Assembly: GCA_903882745.1 (NCBI GenBank)
Contig: CAIRYG010000007.1
Span: 1-64,000 of the forward strand
Origin: an uncultured Gemmatimonadota bacterium
GTDB taxonomy: Bacteria > Gemmatimonadota > Gemmatimonadetes > Gemmatimonadales > Gemmatimonadaceae
Direction of reading: 5' to 3'
DNA length: 64,000 nt
Part shown: piece after piece, positions 1 through 10,373 of the stretch
Layout: each line of letters starts with the position of its first letter
Numbering within the stretch: position 1 is the first letter of the stretch
Notes under the pieces: generated by a model
Database searches by the model: none
Seen by the model: only the letters and a program-made list of their open reading frames with translations
Told to the model about the DNA's origin: nothing
Position numbers and translations under genes: made by a program

Positions 1-1845
<1,845 letters not shown>

Positions 1846-1885
1846 GCCTGCGAGGGCGTTGACCAGATACCGGTCAGCGCCCGAC

Positions 1886-1930
1886 GGCGCCAACTCGTGG
1901 CGCCAACTCACGGCGCCAAGTCGCGGCGCC
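1886..1930. repeat. 13-base tandem repeat, about 3.5 copies
   Basis: The self-complementary hexamer GGCGCC recurs at 1886, 1899, 1912 and 1925, an exact 13-base period, with AACTCGT, AACTCAC and AAGTCGC between copies. It lies in the 224-base gap between guaB and the amino-acid permease. The spacing differs from a helical turn (10-11 bases). It could be a slippage product or a multi-site binding element; I know of no named element like it. Confidence 0.75.
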
Positions 1931-1934
1931 GTGC

Positions 1935-2012
1935 TTGACTCTGTCTGGACGGTTGGGCAAGTTTGCCCACTGCGACGTTCGGTAACTTTTCTCGCGCCGA
2001 ACGTCCGGACAG
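1935..2012 (+). promoter_or_regulatory. nested inverted repeats in the permease leader, with a -35-like box
   Basis: A TTGACT box (1935-1940) is followed by three pairings. The near-perfect inverted repeat TGGGCAA-GT-TTGCCCA covers 1954-1969. ACGTTCGG (1975-1982) pairs with CCGAACGT (1997-2004). CTGTCTGGACG (1941-1951) pairs with CGTCCGGACAG (2002-2012) if one G-U is allowed. The second and third pairings share 2002-2004, so they would compete. No clear -10 sits 17 bases from TTGACT and no U-tract follows any stem, so neither a plain promoter nor a terminator fits well. A dimeric repressor site or a structured 5' leader is possible; this is inference. Confidence 0.35.
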
Positions 2013-2069
2013 CGGTGTACTAGGTGCCATCGCGGTTTCCACCGAAGCACACTCCAAAGGGGGTTTTGC

Positions 2070-3545
2070 GTGGCAAGTCTTTTGACGCGTACGAAGTCGA
2101 TCGACCGTCTGATGGCCGATAGCGGGGCCAGCGGCGAGAGCGGCCTCAAGCGCACACTGGGTGCGTGGTCGCTCGTCGGCCTCGGCATTGGCGCCATCAT
2201 CGGCGCAGGTCTCTTCGTCCGTACCGCGGCGGCAATCGCCGAGCGTGCGGGTCCGTCGGTAACGCTGGCGTTTATCGTGGCCGGTATTGGCTGCGCCTTC
2301 GCCGGACTCTGCTACGCGGAGTTTGCCTCGATGATTCCGATCGCGGGCAGCGCCTATACCTATTCCTACACGACGATGGGCGAGCTGGTCGCCTGGATCA
2401 TCGGCTGGGACTTGGTGCTCGAGTACGCGGTTGGCGCCGCCACGGTGGCCATCGCGTGGAGCCAGTACCTCAACAACCTGCTGGGGATTCTCGGGGTCAG
2501 TCCGGTCCCCTACCAGTGGAGCCACTCGGCGTTCGAGGTCTCCGCGAGCGGTGTGCACGGCCTCATGAACCTCCCGGCGGTGTTCATCCTCGGCGTGCTC
2601 TCGTTGGTGCTCGTGCGCGGCACGCAGGAATCGGCGCTGCTCAACGGCATCATCGTCATCACCAAGGTCTGCATCGTGCTGATGGTGATCGCGATCGGCT
2701 GGGGCTTCATCGTCCCGGCGAACCACGTGCCCTACATCCCGGAGCCGAGCACCTTTACGACGGCGCAGGGTGTGACGCACGCGTACGGCGGCATCATGGG
2801 CGTGCTCGGCGCGGCCGGTGTGGTGTTCTTTGCCTACATCGGATTCGATGCAGTGTCGACGGCGGCGCAGGAAGCCAAGAACCCGTCGCGCGACATGCCA
2901 ATCGGTATTCTCGGATCGCTCGTCATCTGCACCATTCTCTACGTGCTCTTCGCCCATGTGCTCTCGGGCGTGGCCTCGGTGGAGTTCTTCCGCGGCGCGG
3001 GTGGTGAGGCCTCGGTGGCCAAGGCGATCGAGACCTACTTCATCGGCTACGGCTGGCTCGCCAAGTTCGTTACGGTCGCGATCCTCGCCGGATTCAGCTC
3101 GGTGATCCTCGTGATGCTTCTCGGCCAGTCGCGTGTGTTCTACTCGATGAGCCGCGACGGACTCGTGCCGAAGATCTTCTCCGACACGCACCCGAAGTAC
3201 CGCACCCCGTGGAAGTCGAACCTGCTGTTCTTCTGCTTCACCTCGCTGTTCGCCGGATTCCTCCCCGACAGCATCGTGGGCGAGATGACGTCGATCGGCA
3301 CGCTGTTTGCCTTTATTCTCGTGTGCATCGGCATCCTGATCCTGCGGTCGAAGCGCCCGGAACTCGAGCGTGCCTTCCGCGTGCCGGCGGTGAACATCGT
3401 CGCTCCGCTCGGTGTCATCACCTGCGGCGCCATGATCTACGGCCTCGGCTGGACGAACTGGGTCCGCCTCGCGGTGTGGCTCGCGATCGGCCTCGTGATC
3501 TATTTTGCCTACAGCCAGAAGCACAGCCTGCTGAACAAGGGCTGA
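2070..3545 (+). CDS. APC-superfamily amino-acid permease
   Basis: An inner-membrane amino-acid transporter, probably a cation-coupled importer of the YfnA/CAT type. The 491 residues give about 12 hydrophobic helices. TM1 carries the family motif GAIIGAGLFV (residues 41-50), followed by the conserved region around FAGLCYAEFASMIP and GSAYTYSYTTMGE. The later signature GFDAVSTAAQEAKNPSRDMP is typical of the cationic-amino-acid-transporter branch. The GTG start is set by a strong AAAGGGGG ribosome-binding site 8 bases upstream. Substrate cannot be read from sequence. It is followed by a strong terminator, so it appears to be a single-gene transcript with the structured leader described above. Confidence 0.92.
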   Translation: MASLLTRTKSIDRLMADSGASGESGLKRTLGAWSLVGLGIGAIIGAGLFVRTAAAIAERAGPSVTLAFIVAGIGCAFAGLCYAEFASMIPIAGSAYTYSYTTMGELVAWIIGWDLVLEYAVGAATVAIAWSQYLNNLLGILGVSPVPYQWSHSAFEVSASGVHGLMNLPAVFILGVLSLVLVRGTQESALLNGIIVITKVCIVLMVIAIGWGFIVPANHVPYIPEPSTFTTAQGVTHAYGGIMGVLGAAGVVFFAYIGFDAVSTAAQEAKNPSRDMPIGILGSLVICTILYVLFAHVLSGVASVEFFRGAGGEASVAKAIETYFIGYGWLAKFVTVAILAGFSSVILVMLLGQSRVFYSMSRDGLVPKIFSDTHPKYRTPWKSNLLFFCFTSLFAGFLPDSIVGEMTSIGTLFAFILVCIGILILRSKRPELERAFRVPAVNIVAPLGVITCGAMIYGLGWTNWVRLAVWLAIGLVIYFAYSQKHSLLNKG

Positions 3546-3568
3546 GATTAGAGGGATGCGTTAGATTT

Positions 3569-3606
3569 GAACGGCGCCCGGGTCTCCGGGCGCCGTTCTC
3601 TTTTTT
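3569..3606 (+). terminator. intrinsic terminator after the permease
   Basis: A perfect 13-base-pair GC-rich stem (3569-3581 with 3586-3598) with loop GTCT is followed by TCTTTTTT. This is the best intrinsic terminator in the window. It ends only 12 bases before the next gene's GTG. Confidence 0.93.
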
Positions 3607-3618
3607 CCGAGCCTTCGC

Positions 3619-4662
3619 GTGACACAGGACGCTATGCGCACCGACCCGATTGCTGTCCCCGAGCACCGCCGTACTGCCATCCTTGCGTTGATGGCGGCGT
3701 TGGGCGATGCCAAGCGGGTGGCGCTCAGCACGCACATGAACTCCGACGGCGACGGGTGTGGCTCCGAGGCCGCGCTGGCGCTGTTGCTCGCGCAGCGCGG
3801 CATCACCGCGCACATCGTGAATCCCACCCCATGGCCGGCCATGTACCACTGGCTCCTGACCGACGGGGTGAAGGATCGCACGCATGAGGGTGCCAAGGCG
3901 CTCAAGGGGATCGACCGGCTGATCGTGCTGGACATCAGTGATGTGAAACGCCTGGGCGTACTCACGGAAACCGTGCGTGCCCTCACCCCGGCACCGCTGA
4001 CGATCGACCACCACCTCCCCAGCGACGAGCCCCCCGGAACGGTCTTCGTGACCGATACCAAGGCGTGCGCGACCGGCGAGTTGATCTGGGACGTGGCCAG
4101 CGTGCTCGAGCTTGAGATCACACCGGAAATTGCGACCGCGCTGTACACCGCGCTGTTGACCGACACCGGGGGATTTCGCTTCTCCAACACGTCGCCGCGC
4201 TGCCTCGCGATTGCCTCGCGCCTCTTGGCCGCTGGGGTGAATCCGGAGGAGATGTACCGCCGGATTTACGCGTCCGTGCACAAGGGGCGGCTTGGACTGC
4301 TCCGCGACGCGCTCGGAACCCTAGGGACGGACGAAACGCTCGGCCTTGCGTGGGTCTCCGTGGCCGCGGGGGCGCTCGAGCAGTACAACGTCACGGGGGA
4401 AGATCTCGAGGGCATCGCCGAGTATCCGCGGTCCATCGTTGGGGTGCGCCTGGCGCTGCTCTTTCGCGACCTCGGACATGGCAAGGTGAAAATCTCTTTC
4501 CGGTCCGCTGGGAACGTGGATGCCAACGCCCTGGCAAAGCAGTTTGGGGGCGGTGGCCACGCCAAAGCCTCGGGGGCCCTGGTGGCGGGAACGTTGGCTG
4601 AGGTGCAGGCGCAGGTGATTGCGGCGGCAAAGGTGCACCTGACGGCTGCGGGCCCACGCTAG
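3619..4662 (+). CDS. nrnA: DHH/DHHA1 phosphoesterase, NrnA-like (oligoribonuclease / pAp phosphatase)
   Basis: Probably degrades short oligoribonucleotides or dinucleotides and removes the phosphate of pAp, in the cytosol. The DHH half shows HMNSDGDGCGSE (39-50), the aspartate segment LDISDVKRLG and the naming motif IDHH (129-132), all Mn2+ ligands. A TDTGGFRFSNT motif follows, and the DHHA1 domain ends with FGGGGHAKASG, His at about 314, which binds substrate. Length 347 fits NrnA (about 310-340). GTG 3619 lies right after the permease terminator; ATG 3634 is the alternative. mrp begins 9 bases downstream, so the two are probably co-transcribed. The exact substrate is not decided by sequence. 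Confidence 0.88.
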   Translation: MTQDAMRTDPIAVPEHRRTAILALMAALGDAKRVALSTHMNSDGDGCGSEAALALLLAQRGITAHIVNPTPWPAMYHWLLTDGVKDRTHEGAKALKGIDRLIVLDISDVKRLGVLTETVRALTPAPLTIDHHLPSDEPPGTVFVTDTKACATGELIWDVASVLELEITPEIATALYTALLTDTGGFRFSNTSPRCLAIASRLLAAGVNPEEMYRRIYASVHKGRLGLLRDALGTLGTDETLGLAWVSVAAGALEQYNVTGEDLEGIAEYPRSIVGVRLALLFRDLGHGKVKISFRSAGNVDANALAKQFGGGGHAKASGALVAGTLAEVQAQVIAAAKVHLTAAGPR

Positions 4663-4671
4663 ATTTAGGGT

Positions 4672-5799
4672 ATGACTGAGTCACTTCCCGCGCGTGTCGA
4701 AGCCGCGCTTGCTACCATCGTCAATTCCCGGACCGGCGCCGATCTCATGGCTGGCGGTCAGGTGCGCGACGTCGCCACGACCACCGACGGCAAAGTCCGC
4801 TTCACGCTGCTGCTCGCGGCCGTCGACGAAGCCACGCTCGCGCGCGCCGCGCGTCAGATTGTGGAGCACATCCCTGGCGTCACCGATGTGCGCGTCGACG
4901 TGAAGGATGCCACCGAGTTCGCTCAGCAGCGCGCCGCCTCCACGGCAGCCAACGCCGCCGCAGCCAACCCCGCTGCCGCTACGCCGAGCAAGGGGCGCGC
5001 GCTTCCGGTGATGGATGCCGCTCCGGCCCAGGCGCGCAGCAGCGTGCCCACCCCGGTGTCGTATCCCAACCTCGGCAAGATCATCGCCGTGTCGTCGGGC
5101 AAGGGCGGAGTCGGCAAGTCCACCGTCACAGTGAACCTCGCCTGCGCACTGGCGAAGATGGGTAAGAAGGTCGGCCTGATGGACGCCGACATTTACGGGC
5201 CGAACATTCCGCGCATGATGGGCGTCAACTCCGCCCCGCCGGTGGACGATGAAAAAATCATCCCGCTGGAAGCGCATGGCGTAAAGTTGATCTCGATTGG
5301 ATTCCTGATCGAGCGTGATCAGCCCGCCATCTGGCGCGGACCGATCGTCATGAAAATCATTACGCAGTTTCTGCGCGACGTCGCGTGGGGGAAGCTCGAC
5401 TATTTCCTCGTGGACATGCCCCCGGGCACCGGCGATGCGCAACTCTCGCTCGTGCAGGCCACGCAGGTCAGCGGCGCCGTGATTGTCACCACGCCACAGG
5501 AAGTGGCAGTCGGCGATGCGCTTCGCGGCGCCAAGATGTTTGAGCGGGTTGGCGTTCCGGTCATCGGGATCGTCGAGAACATGAGCTACTTCGAGAGCCC
5601 AGACACCGGCAAGCCGATCGCACTCTTCGGAACCGGTGGCGGAAGTCGCCTCGCCACCGAACTCGGCGTTCCGCTGCTGGGCGAGGTGCCGCTGTATCCG
5701 CCGGTTATGGAAGGCGGCGACGGCGGAAAGCCGATCGTGCTGGCCGATCCGAACTGCTCGGCCGCTCGCAAGCTGACCGCAATCGCCGAAAAGCTGTAA
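4672..5799 (+). CDS. mrp: Mrp/NBP35-family P-loop ATPase, iron-sulfur cluster carrier
   Basis: A scaffold or carrier that hands Fe-S clusters to apo-proteins using ATP. Residues 5-80 are a MIP18/DUF59-like domain, 88-130 an Ala/Pro-rich linker, and from 135 the deviant Walker A GKGGVGKST (143-151), with the Walker A' segment MDADIYGPNIPRMMG and switch region DMPPGTGDAQLSL. In many Mrp proteins the ENMSYF motif is followed by CPxC; here it reads ENMSYFESPDTGKP with no cysteine, so cluster binding by that pair cannot occur as in the Cys-containing branch. Cys-less versions are known in several phyla. It follows nrnA by 9 bases. Confidence 0.92.
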   Translation: MTESLPARVEAALATIVNSRTGADLMAGGQVRDVATTTDGKVRFTLLLAAVDEATLARAARQIVEHIPGVTDVRVDVKDATEFAQQRAASTAANAAAANPAAATPSKGRALPVMDAAPAQARSSVPTPVSYPNLGKIIAVSSGKGGVGKSTVTVNLACALAKMGKKVGLMDADIYGPNIPRMMGVNSAPPVDDEKIIPLEAHGVKLISIGFLIERDQPAIWRGPIVMKIITQFLRDVAWGKLDYFLVDMPPGTGDAQLSLVQATQVSGAVIVTTPQEVAVGDALRGAKMFERVGVPVIGIVENMSYFESPDTGKPIALFGTGGGSRLATELGVPLLGEVPLYPPVMEGGDGGKPIVLADPNCSAARKLTAIAEKL

Positions 5800-5899
5800 C
5801 CGGAAGTTTGTCCCCTTCGGGTGAAACCTTTCGGGCGGGAAATCCGTCATGGTGGGTGTCCGCCCCCGATTCGGGGCCCCTCTCTCCAACTCTTTCGAC

Positions 5900-7633
5900 A
5901 TGCACTCGCATATTCTCGGTCGTTCGGCGCGCCTTGTGCTCGCCTCGGTGCTTCTCCCCGCGGCGCTGCTCGCGCAGGCAAAGGAACTCCCGCTTAAGTA
6001 CGTCGGACCGGCGACCAAGCCAGAGATCTCCGCCGGCGATCTGATGACTCGCCTCTACAAGTTCGCCGACGACTCCATGATGGGGCGCCAGGTGGGCACC
6101 GAGTGGAACATCAAGGGCACGGCGTACATCGAGGCTGAAGTCCGCAAAATGGGACTCAAGCCCGCCGGCGACAACGGCACCTACTTTCAGAACCTGCCGC
6201 TCTATCTGCGCGCGCTCGACACGTCGTCGACGCTCGTCGTCGACGGCAAGACCTTCAAGGCCGGCACCGATTTTATGGCCGGCTCCGTTGGTCGCAAGGT
6301 CACGCAGTTCACCAACACCGCCGTCGTCTATGTCGGCATGCAGTTCGACACCGCCAATGTTCCCACCGTGGACATGGTGAAGGGAAAGGTCGTGATGTTG
6401 CGCGGCTTCCAGCCTGGGCCTGGCTTCAATCAGGCCGCGCTGATGGCCTCGCCTTCGTTCAAGGCCTGGCAGGCGGTGCTGCCGCAGGCTGCGGCAACTA
6501 TCACCATTGGCGCAGCGGCGATTCCGCCACAGACGGTCGCGGCCGCCCTCAATCCGACGCGCCCAAGTTTCCTTGGCGACGCCGAGGCCGCGGTGCGCAT
6601 TCAGCTCACGCAGAAAGTCGCCGAAGCCATTCTCGGCGGGCCGCTGGCCGACGCGAAGGTTGGCACGGTGGGCAAGCCCATCACCACCAACGTTCGGTTC
6701 ATCGACACCTTCAAGGAGCTCGGCCGTAACGTTGTGGCGATTCTTCCCGGCACCGATCCGAAGCTCAAGGGACAGTACGTTGCCGTCGGCGCGCACAACG
6801 ATCACGTGGGCTTTCGTGCGAGCCGCCCGGCGGATCACGACTCGGTAAAAGCCTTCATGCAGATCGTGCGCCCGCAGGGCGCCGACAACGCGCCGACTCC
6901 TGCGACCCCGGAGCAGACCGCGCAGGTTAAGGCGCTTACCGACAGCCTCCACAAGCTGCACGGCGGCGCGCGCGCTGACTCGATCTTCAACGGCGCCGAC
7001 GACGATGGCTCCGGCTCCGTTTCCGTGATGGAAATCGCCGAGGCCTTCGCCAAGACCGGCGTGAAGCCCAAGCGCTCGATCATTTTCGTCTGGCACGCCG
7101 GCGAGGAAGCCGGCCTGTGGGGGTCGCAGTACTTCACCGACAACCCGACCGTGCCGCGCGACTCGATCGTGGCGCAGCTCAACATGGACATGGTCGGCCG
7201 CGGTCGCGCGACCGACGCCACGGGTGAAGCCAAGGACGGCTCCCTCCTGCACGGCGGCCCGGGCTACCTGCAGCTCGTCGGCTCGCGTCGTCTCTCCACC
7301 GAACTCGGCGACCTGGTCGAAGCGGTGAACAAGGCCGAAAAGCTCAACTTCGTGTTCGACTACAACATCGACGCCGACGGCCACCCGCAGAACATTTATT
7401 GCCGCAGTGATCACTACGAGTATGCGCGGTACGGCATCCCGGTGGTGTTCATGACCACTGGTGGCCACGCCGATTACCACCAGGTCACCGACGAGCCGCA
7501 GTACATCGACTACGACCACATGGCCGACGTCAGCCGCCTGGTGATGGCGAGCGCCATGAAGATCGCGAACCTCGATCACCGCATCGTGGTCGACAAGCCG
7601 AAGCCGAACCCCAAGGGCGCCTGCGTGCAGTAG
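5900..7633 (+). CDS. secreted M28-family zinc aminopeptidase
   Basis: An exported dinuclear-zinc peptidase, probably cutting peptides from the N-terminus in the periplasm or outside. The start is placed at ATG 5900, giving MHSHILGRSARLVL plus a hydrophobic run ending at LLAQA, a good Sec signal; ATG 5849 would bury it. A PA-like inserted region (about 100-270) precedes the catalytic core: AHNDH (His299, Asp301), ADDDGSG (Asp367/368), GEEAGLWG (Glu402/403), LNMDMVGR and a C-terminal GGHADYH. These match the two zinc sites and the general base of M28. Another M28 gene lies at 15.4 kb and shares the same motif order and the MTRLYKFADDSMMGR-like start region, so they are paralogues. Confidence 0.92.
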   Translation: MHSHILGRSARLVLASVLLPAALLAQAKELPLKYVGPATKPEISAGDLMTRLYKFADDSMMGRQVGTEWNIKGTAYIEAEVRKMGLKPAGDNGTYFQNLPLYLRALDTSSTLVVDGKTFKAGTDFMAGSVGRKVTQFTNTAVVYVGMQFDTANVPTVDMVKGKVVMLRGFQPGPGFNQAALMASPSFKAWQAVLPQAAATITIGAAAIPPQTVAAALNPTRPSFLGDAEAAVRIQLTQKVAEAILGGPLADAKVGTVGKPITTNVRFIDTFKELGRNVVAILPGTDPKLKGQYVAVGAHNDHVGFRASRPADHDSVKAFMQIVRPQGADNAPTPATPEQTAQVKALTDSLHKLHGGARADSIFNGADDDGSGSVSVMEIAEAFAKTGVKPKRSIIFVWHAGEEAGLWGSQYFTDNPTVPRDSIVAQLNMDMVGRGRATDATGEAKDGSLLHGGPGYLQLVGSRRLSTELGDLVEAVNKAEKLNFVFDYNIDADGHPQNIYCRSDHYEYARYGIPVVFMTTGGHADYHQVTDEPQYIDYDHMADVSRLVMASAMKIANLDHRIVVDKPKPNPKGACVQ

Positions 7634-7664
7634 CAGCAGCACCTCGCAGTTCCTCGCAGCAATA

Positions 7665-7701
7665 GAAATCGCCCGCCGGACTGAGTCCGGCGGGCGATTT
7701 C
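7665..7701. terminator. bidirectional hairpin between convergent genes
   Basis: A perfect 16-base-pair stem (7665-7680 with 7686-7701) built on AAATCGCCCGCCGGA has a 5-base loop. It sits between the stops of the M28 gene and the convergent envelope-protein operon. T-runs are weak, but placement and stem strength support shared termination. Confidence 0.8.
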
Positions 7702-7729
7702 GCTGTCGTGCGCTCGGAGGAAAGCGCCG

Positions 7730-8575
7730 CTACTTGGTGTCGCGCGTGATGCTGACGTTGCCCATCGCGCCGTTGAGCCGGAGTCGGACTTTTCGCGGCG
7801 CAGCGTCGTAGTTCTCGGAATACCACTCGTTGCCGCGTTTGCGTAAGGCCGCCTTGTCGAAGTCCACCATAAAGGCATTCGACTCCACCCGGATGCCAAC
7901 GTCATTCGGGAGTCGCAGGTCGAGTGTGCCCATCGCGACGTTTGCGGTCATGTCGATGTCGCGCGTCCAGTTGCCCCCAAGGTCAATCTCCAGGGCCCCG
8001 ACACCCACATTCGCGACGATCCGCCCCGTGTTCGCGTTGCCTGCCTGCACCAGTTTGAGCGTGGCCGCACCGGCATCGATGGTTAAATCGTGCATGGGTT
8101 CGCGATTCGGCAGGTCCCAGCGCGCGGAGACATCGGCGGCACCGGCCTTGAGTCGGAGCCGAGAGAGCCGGAGTCCGCCGAGCTGTAAGTCTCCAGTGAC
8201 CGCGCCCAGTTCGAGCGAGAGATCGATCGGCGGCACCGTTGAGAGGTCGGCACGCATGGCGCTGCCCTCGGCATCGCGACGATTCCAAGAGCCTTTCACC
8301 CCTTTCACGCCGAGGTGCACCGCGTGGTGCGCGGCGTCCCAGTTGGCGAGCGGCTCCCCATGCTCGGCGTCGTACTTGAGCGACATACTGTACAGCGTGC
8401 GGCCGCCAGTGGCGGGGCGCAGCTCGAGCTTACCCGCCGCGTAGGTGATGCGGACGTCAACCGACGACGAGTCGCTGAGCTGACGAGAGGCGTCGAGCGT
8501 GCGCCAGTGTTGGGCAGAGAGCGGTGCCGCAAACGCGAGGCTCAGGGCGGTGAACCGAAGGGCACGAGGGATCAT
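7730..8575 (-). CDS. secreted LiaF/toast-rack-like protein
   Basis: A 281-residue exported protein at the distal end of a sigma factor operon. ATG 8575 gives MIPRALRFTALSLAFAAPLSAQ, a clear signal peptide, and creates an ATGA overlap with the upstream gene; the longer frame has an implausible Arg/His-rich leader. The rest is beta-rich, with repeating GALEIDLGGNWT, MGTLDLRLPNDVGIRVE and NGAMGNVSITR segments like the right-handed beta fold of DUF4097/DUF2154 (toast-rack) and LiaF C-terminal domains. Family members are often tied to cell-envelope stress. The call is from fold-like repeats rather than a catalytic motif, so the role is inferred from context. Confidence 0.72.
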   Translation of the reverse strand: MIPRALRFTALSLAFAAPLSAQHWRTLDASRQLSDSSSVDVRITYAAGKLELRPATGGRTLYSMSLKYDAEHGEPLANWDAAHHAVHLGVKGVKGSWNRRDAEGSAMRADLSTVPPIDLSLELGAVTGDLQLGGLRLSRLRLKAGAADVSARWDLPNREPMHDLTIDAGAATLKLVQAGNANTGRIVANVGVGALEIDLGGNWTRDIDMTANVAMGTLDLRLPNDVGIRVESNAFMVDFDKAALRKRGNEWYSENYDAAPRKVRLRLNGAMGNVSITRDTK

Positions 8576-9693
8576 CGCGGAGTTCCTCCGGTGGTATACG
8601 GCGCGGGCCGTCGCGCGGCAGCGACGCCTGCGACAGGAGTCGGTGTCGCCCAACCGGTGGTCGACGCGGTGTTCGGGTCTGCGCGTGTGGGGCGCTTCTT
8701 GCCGGCACGCGACATGAGCGCCGCGCCGAGCCCCGCGGTGCCAGCGACCCACGTGATAGCGAAGGCGAGGGTGCGCATGACGAGTGCACCCTTCGGGGAC
8801 CAGGCGAGCGCGCTGGCAACGAACCAGGGCGCGAGCAAGACGACGAGCCCAAGCAGCATGGACTGCAGGGCTTTCGCGCGGCGATCAATCTCGGCGCCGG
8901 TGCCCACGCCAACAAACGCTTGTCCCGTGAGTTGCGCCATCGCCAGGAACCCCAGTGTGACCAGCCCGGCGGCGGCGAGCACATACGCCACGATTGCGAA
9001 TGGAATCAGCAGGATCCCGAGTACGGTCAGGCACAGGGCCACGATCAGGAGAATCATCAGCGGCAGCAGTGCGAACTCCGCCGCGAGCCCAGCAAAGAAG
9101 GCGCGCCCGAATCCCCGTGTGATGGCATCACCCACCGCGTTGAGATTCGGTGATGCGAACACGAGGACGCCGATGCCGACGGCGAGCAGGACCACGAGCC
9201 ATCCAAATGCCAATGCCCCCTGGTGCAGCACGGCTGCGGCGCCGTCGAGAGTCTCCGGCACCCGCTCCAGCGGGCCGAAATCGCCGTCCAGCGCGCGCAT
9301 GTCGCCCTCGACGGCACCGCCCTCGAGGAGAACTTTTCCGCCGATCGCCCAGGCATTGCCGGTGATGCGACCTCCCTCGTGCACCACGATATTCCCGTGC
9401 CAGCTCGCGGCATCACCGTTTACGGTGCCGCGCACATGCAGCGTGCCGTTGGCGACCGCCACCGGCCCGGGCTCAGCGCCTGCGGCCACGGTGCGATCGC
9501 CAAAGGTGAACTGCTCCGCCGTGGGGAGGGTCTTGGTGTCGGCGTCGTGGCGCAGCGTCGCAAGGACAGCCGCGAGCTCGGCGCGCTGCGTGGTCTTTGC
9601 CGCCGTACTCTGTGCGGCGCCCCGGGAAGCGGAGACGATCAGCGCGAGCACCACGGAGGCACCACGCACGACGCGGAGAAGGGACGTGATCAT
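8572..9693 (-). CDS. membrane protein with bactofilin-like (polymer-forming) N-domain
   Basis: The start at ATG 9693 gives MITSLLRVVRGASVVLALIV, a signal sequence. Residues about 60-140 carry short Gly-rich beta repeats (VRGTVNGDAASWHGNIVVHE, GGRITGNAWAIGGKVLLEGG) as in polymer-forming, bactofilin-type domains. Four or five hydrophobic helices follow (LAFGWLVVLLAVGIGVLVF, LLPLMILLIVALCLTVLGIL and others), then a short Arg-rich tail. The start lies 4 bases after the anti-sigma stop and the stop overlaps the next start by 4 bases, so it is translationally coupled in the sigma factor operon. Probably an envelope protein under that sigma factor; the precise function is unknown. Confidence 0.7.
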   Translation of the reverse strand: MITSLLRVVRGASVVLALIVSASRGAAQSTAAKTTQRAELAAVLATLRHDADTKTLPTAEQFTFGDRTVAAGAEPGPVAVANGTLHVRGTVNGDAASWHGNIVVHEGGRITGNAWAIGGKVLLEGGAVEGDMRALDGDFGPLERVPETLDGAAAVLHQGALAFGWLVVLLAVGIGVLVFASPNLNAVGDAITRGFGRAFFAGLAAEFALLPLMILLIVALCLTVLGILLIPFAIVAYVLAAAGLVTLGFLAMAQLTGQAFVGVGTGAEIDRRAKALQSMLLGLVVLLAPWFVASALAWSPKGALVMRTLAFAITWVAGTAGLGAALMSRAGKKRPTRADPNTASTTGWATPTPVAGVAAARRPAPYTTGGTPR

Positions 9694-9697
9694 CGTA

Positions 9698-10288
9698 CTA
9701 CTCCCGCGCTCGGCGCGCCGACGTCGCGGCGGCCCGAAGGGAAACGTTCGCCAGGCCAACGGCGGTCAACACGAGCGCGCCGCCGAGTGCGACACGCGAC
9801 ACGGAGCCCGAGCGCAGTGCGTCGAGCGCCGGTTGACCAAAGGCATCGGTGATGACCGTGCCTGTGGCATCGAGCAGCACGCGGCGCGCGCGGCCGGCGG
9901 CGAGCCCCGCGGCGTAGAGTGCCATGTCAGGGCGCGTGAGCAGCCACACCACGCCTGCCGACAGTCCGATCGCCAGGAGCGAGCCGGAGGCGAACATCAC
10001 CGCACGCACGCGACGCGAGGCAGGGACCAGTCGGTGCGCCGTGTTCGTGAGGGCGACATGCCACGGCTCGACCACCTGCACCTGCGCCATCACCGACGCG
10101 GTGAAGCGCGGCGATGGTGCGAAGTGCTGGAGCTGTTCGATGGACTCGCAGACGAGGCGCGCGTCGGTCAGTTTCTGCGCGCAGTCGGGACAGGCCTCGA
10201 GGTGCGCCAGCAGCGGCGCGACGTCGACGCCCGACTCGCCGTCGAGCAGCTGATCGATTTCGTCTGGAAGCAAGTGGCGGTGTTGCAT
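9698..10288 (-). CDS. anti-sigma factor, zinc-binding (ZAS) type with a transmembrane segment
   Basis: Holds the neighbouring ECF sigma factor inactive at the membrane. The N-terminal 60 residues carry the ZAS zinc motif HLEACPDC (His-x3-Cys-x2-Cys) after an acidic DEIDQLLDGE helix. A hydrophobic segment (MFASGSLLAIGLSAGVVWLL) spans the membrane at about 103-122, and a second Ala/Val-rich one (ALGGALVLTAVGLANV) lies near the C-terminus. A perfect AGGAGG ribosome-binding site precedes ATG 10288. The gene lies 85 bases downstream of the sigma factor on the same strand, the normal pairing. Confidence 0.85.
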   Translation of the reverse strand: MQHRHLLPDEIDQLLDGESGVDVAPLLAHLEACPDCAQKLTDARLVCESIEQLQHFAPSPRFTASVMAQVQVVEPWHVALTNTAHRLVPASRRVRAVMFASGSLLAIGLSAGVVWLLTRPDMALYAAGLAAGRARRVLLDATGTVITDAFGQPALDALRSGSVSRVALGGALVLTAVGLANVSLRAAATSARRARE

Positions 10289-10373
10289 GATGACCTCCTG
10301 AAGTGCCGTACGAGTGGGCGTGGCGCCCAGTTTCAGTGTTGCTGCGACCCGTGTGTTTCGGTATGTGTTCGGG

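Noticed and set aside
1886-1930. Possible CRISPR or integron array
   Set aside because: Units are 13 bases and contiguous; no integrase or cas gene.
1908-3524. A 538-residue frame antisense to the permease
   Set aside because: Highly charged, no family motif; the permease has a strong ribosome site.
3562-3569. TAGATTTG before the permease terminator as a promoter
   Set aside because: No TTTG or TTG about 20 bases upstream and the transcript would run straight into a strong terminator.
5849-5899. Longer M28 N-terminus from ATG 5849
   Set aside because: It would place 17 residues in front of a clear signal peptide that starts at 5900.
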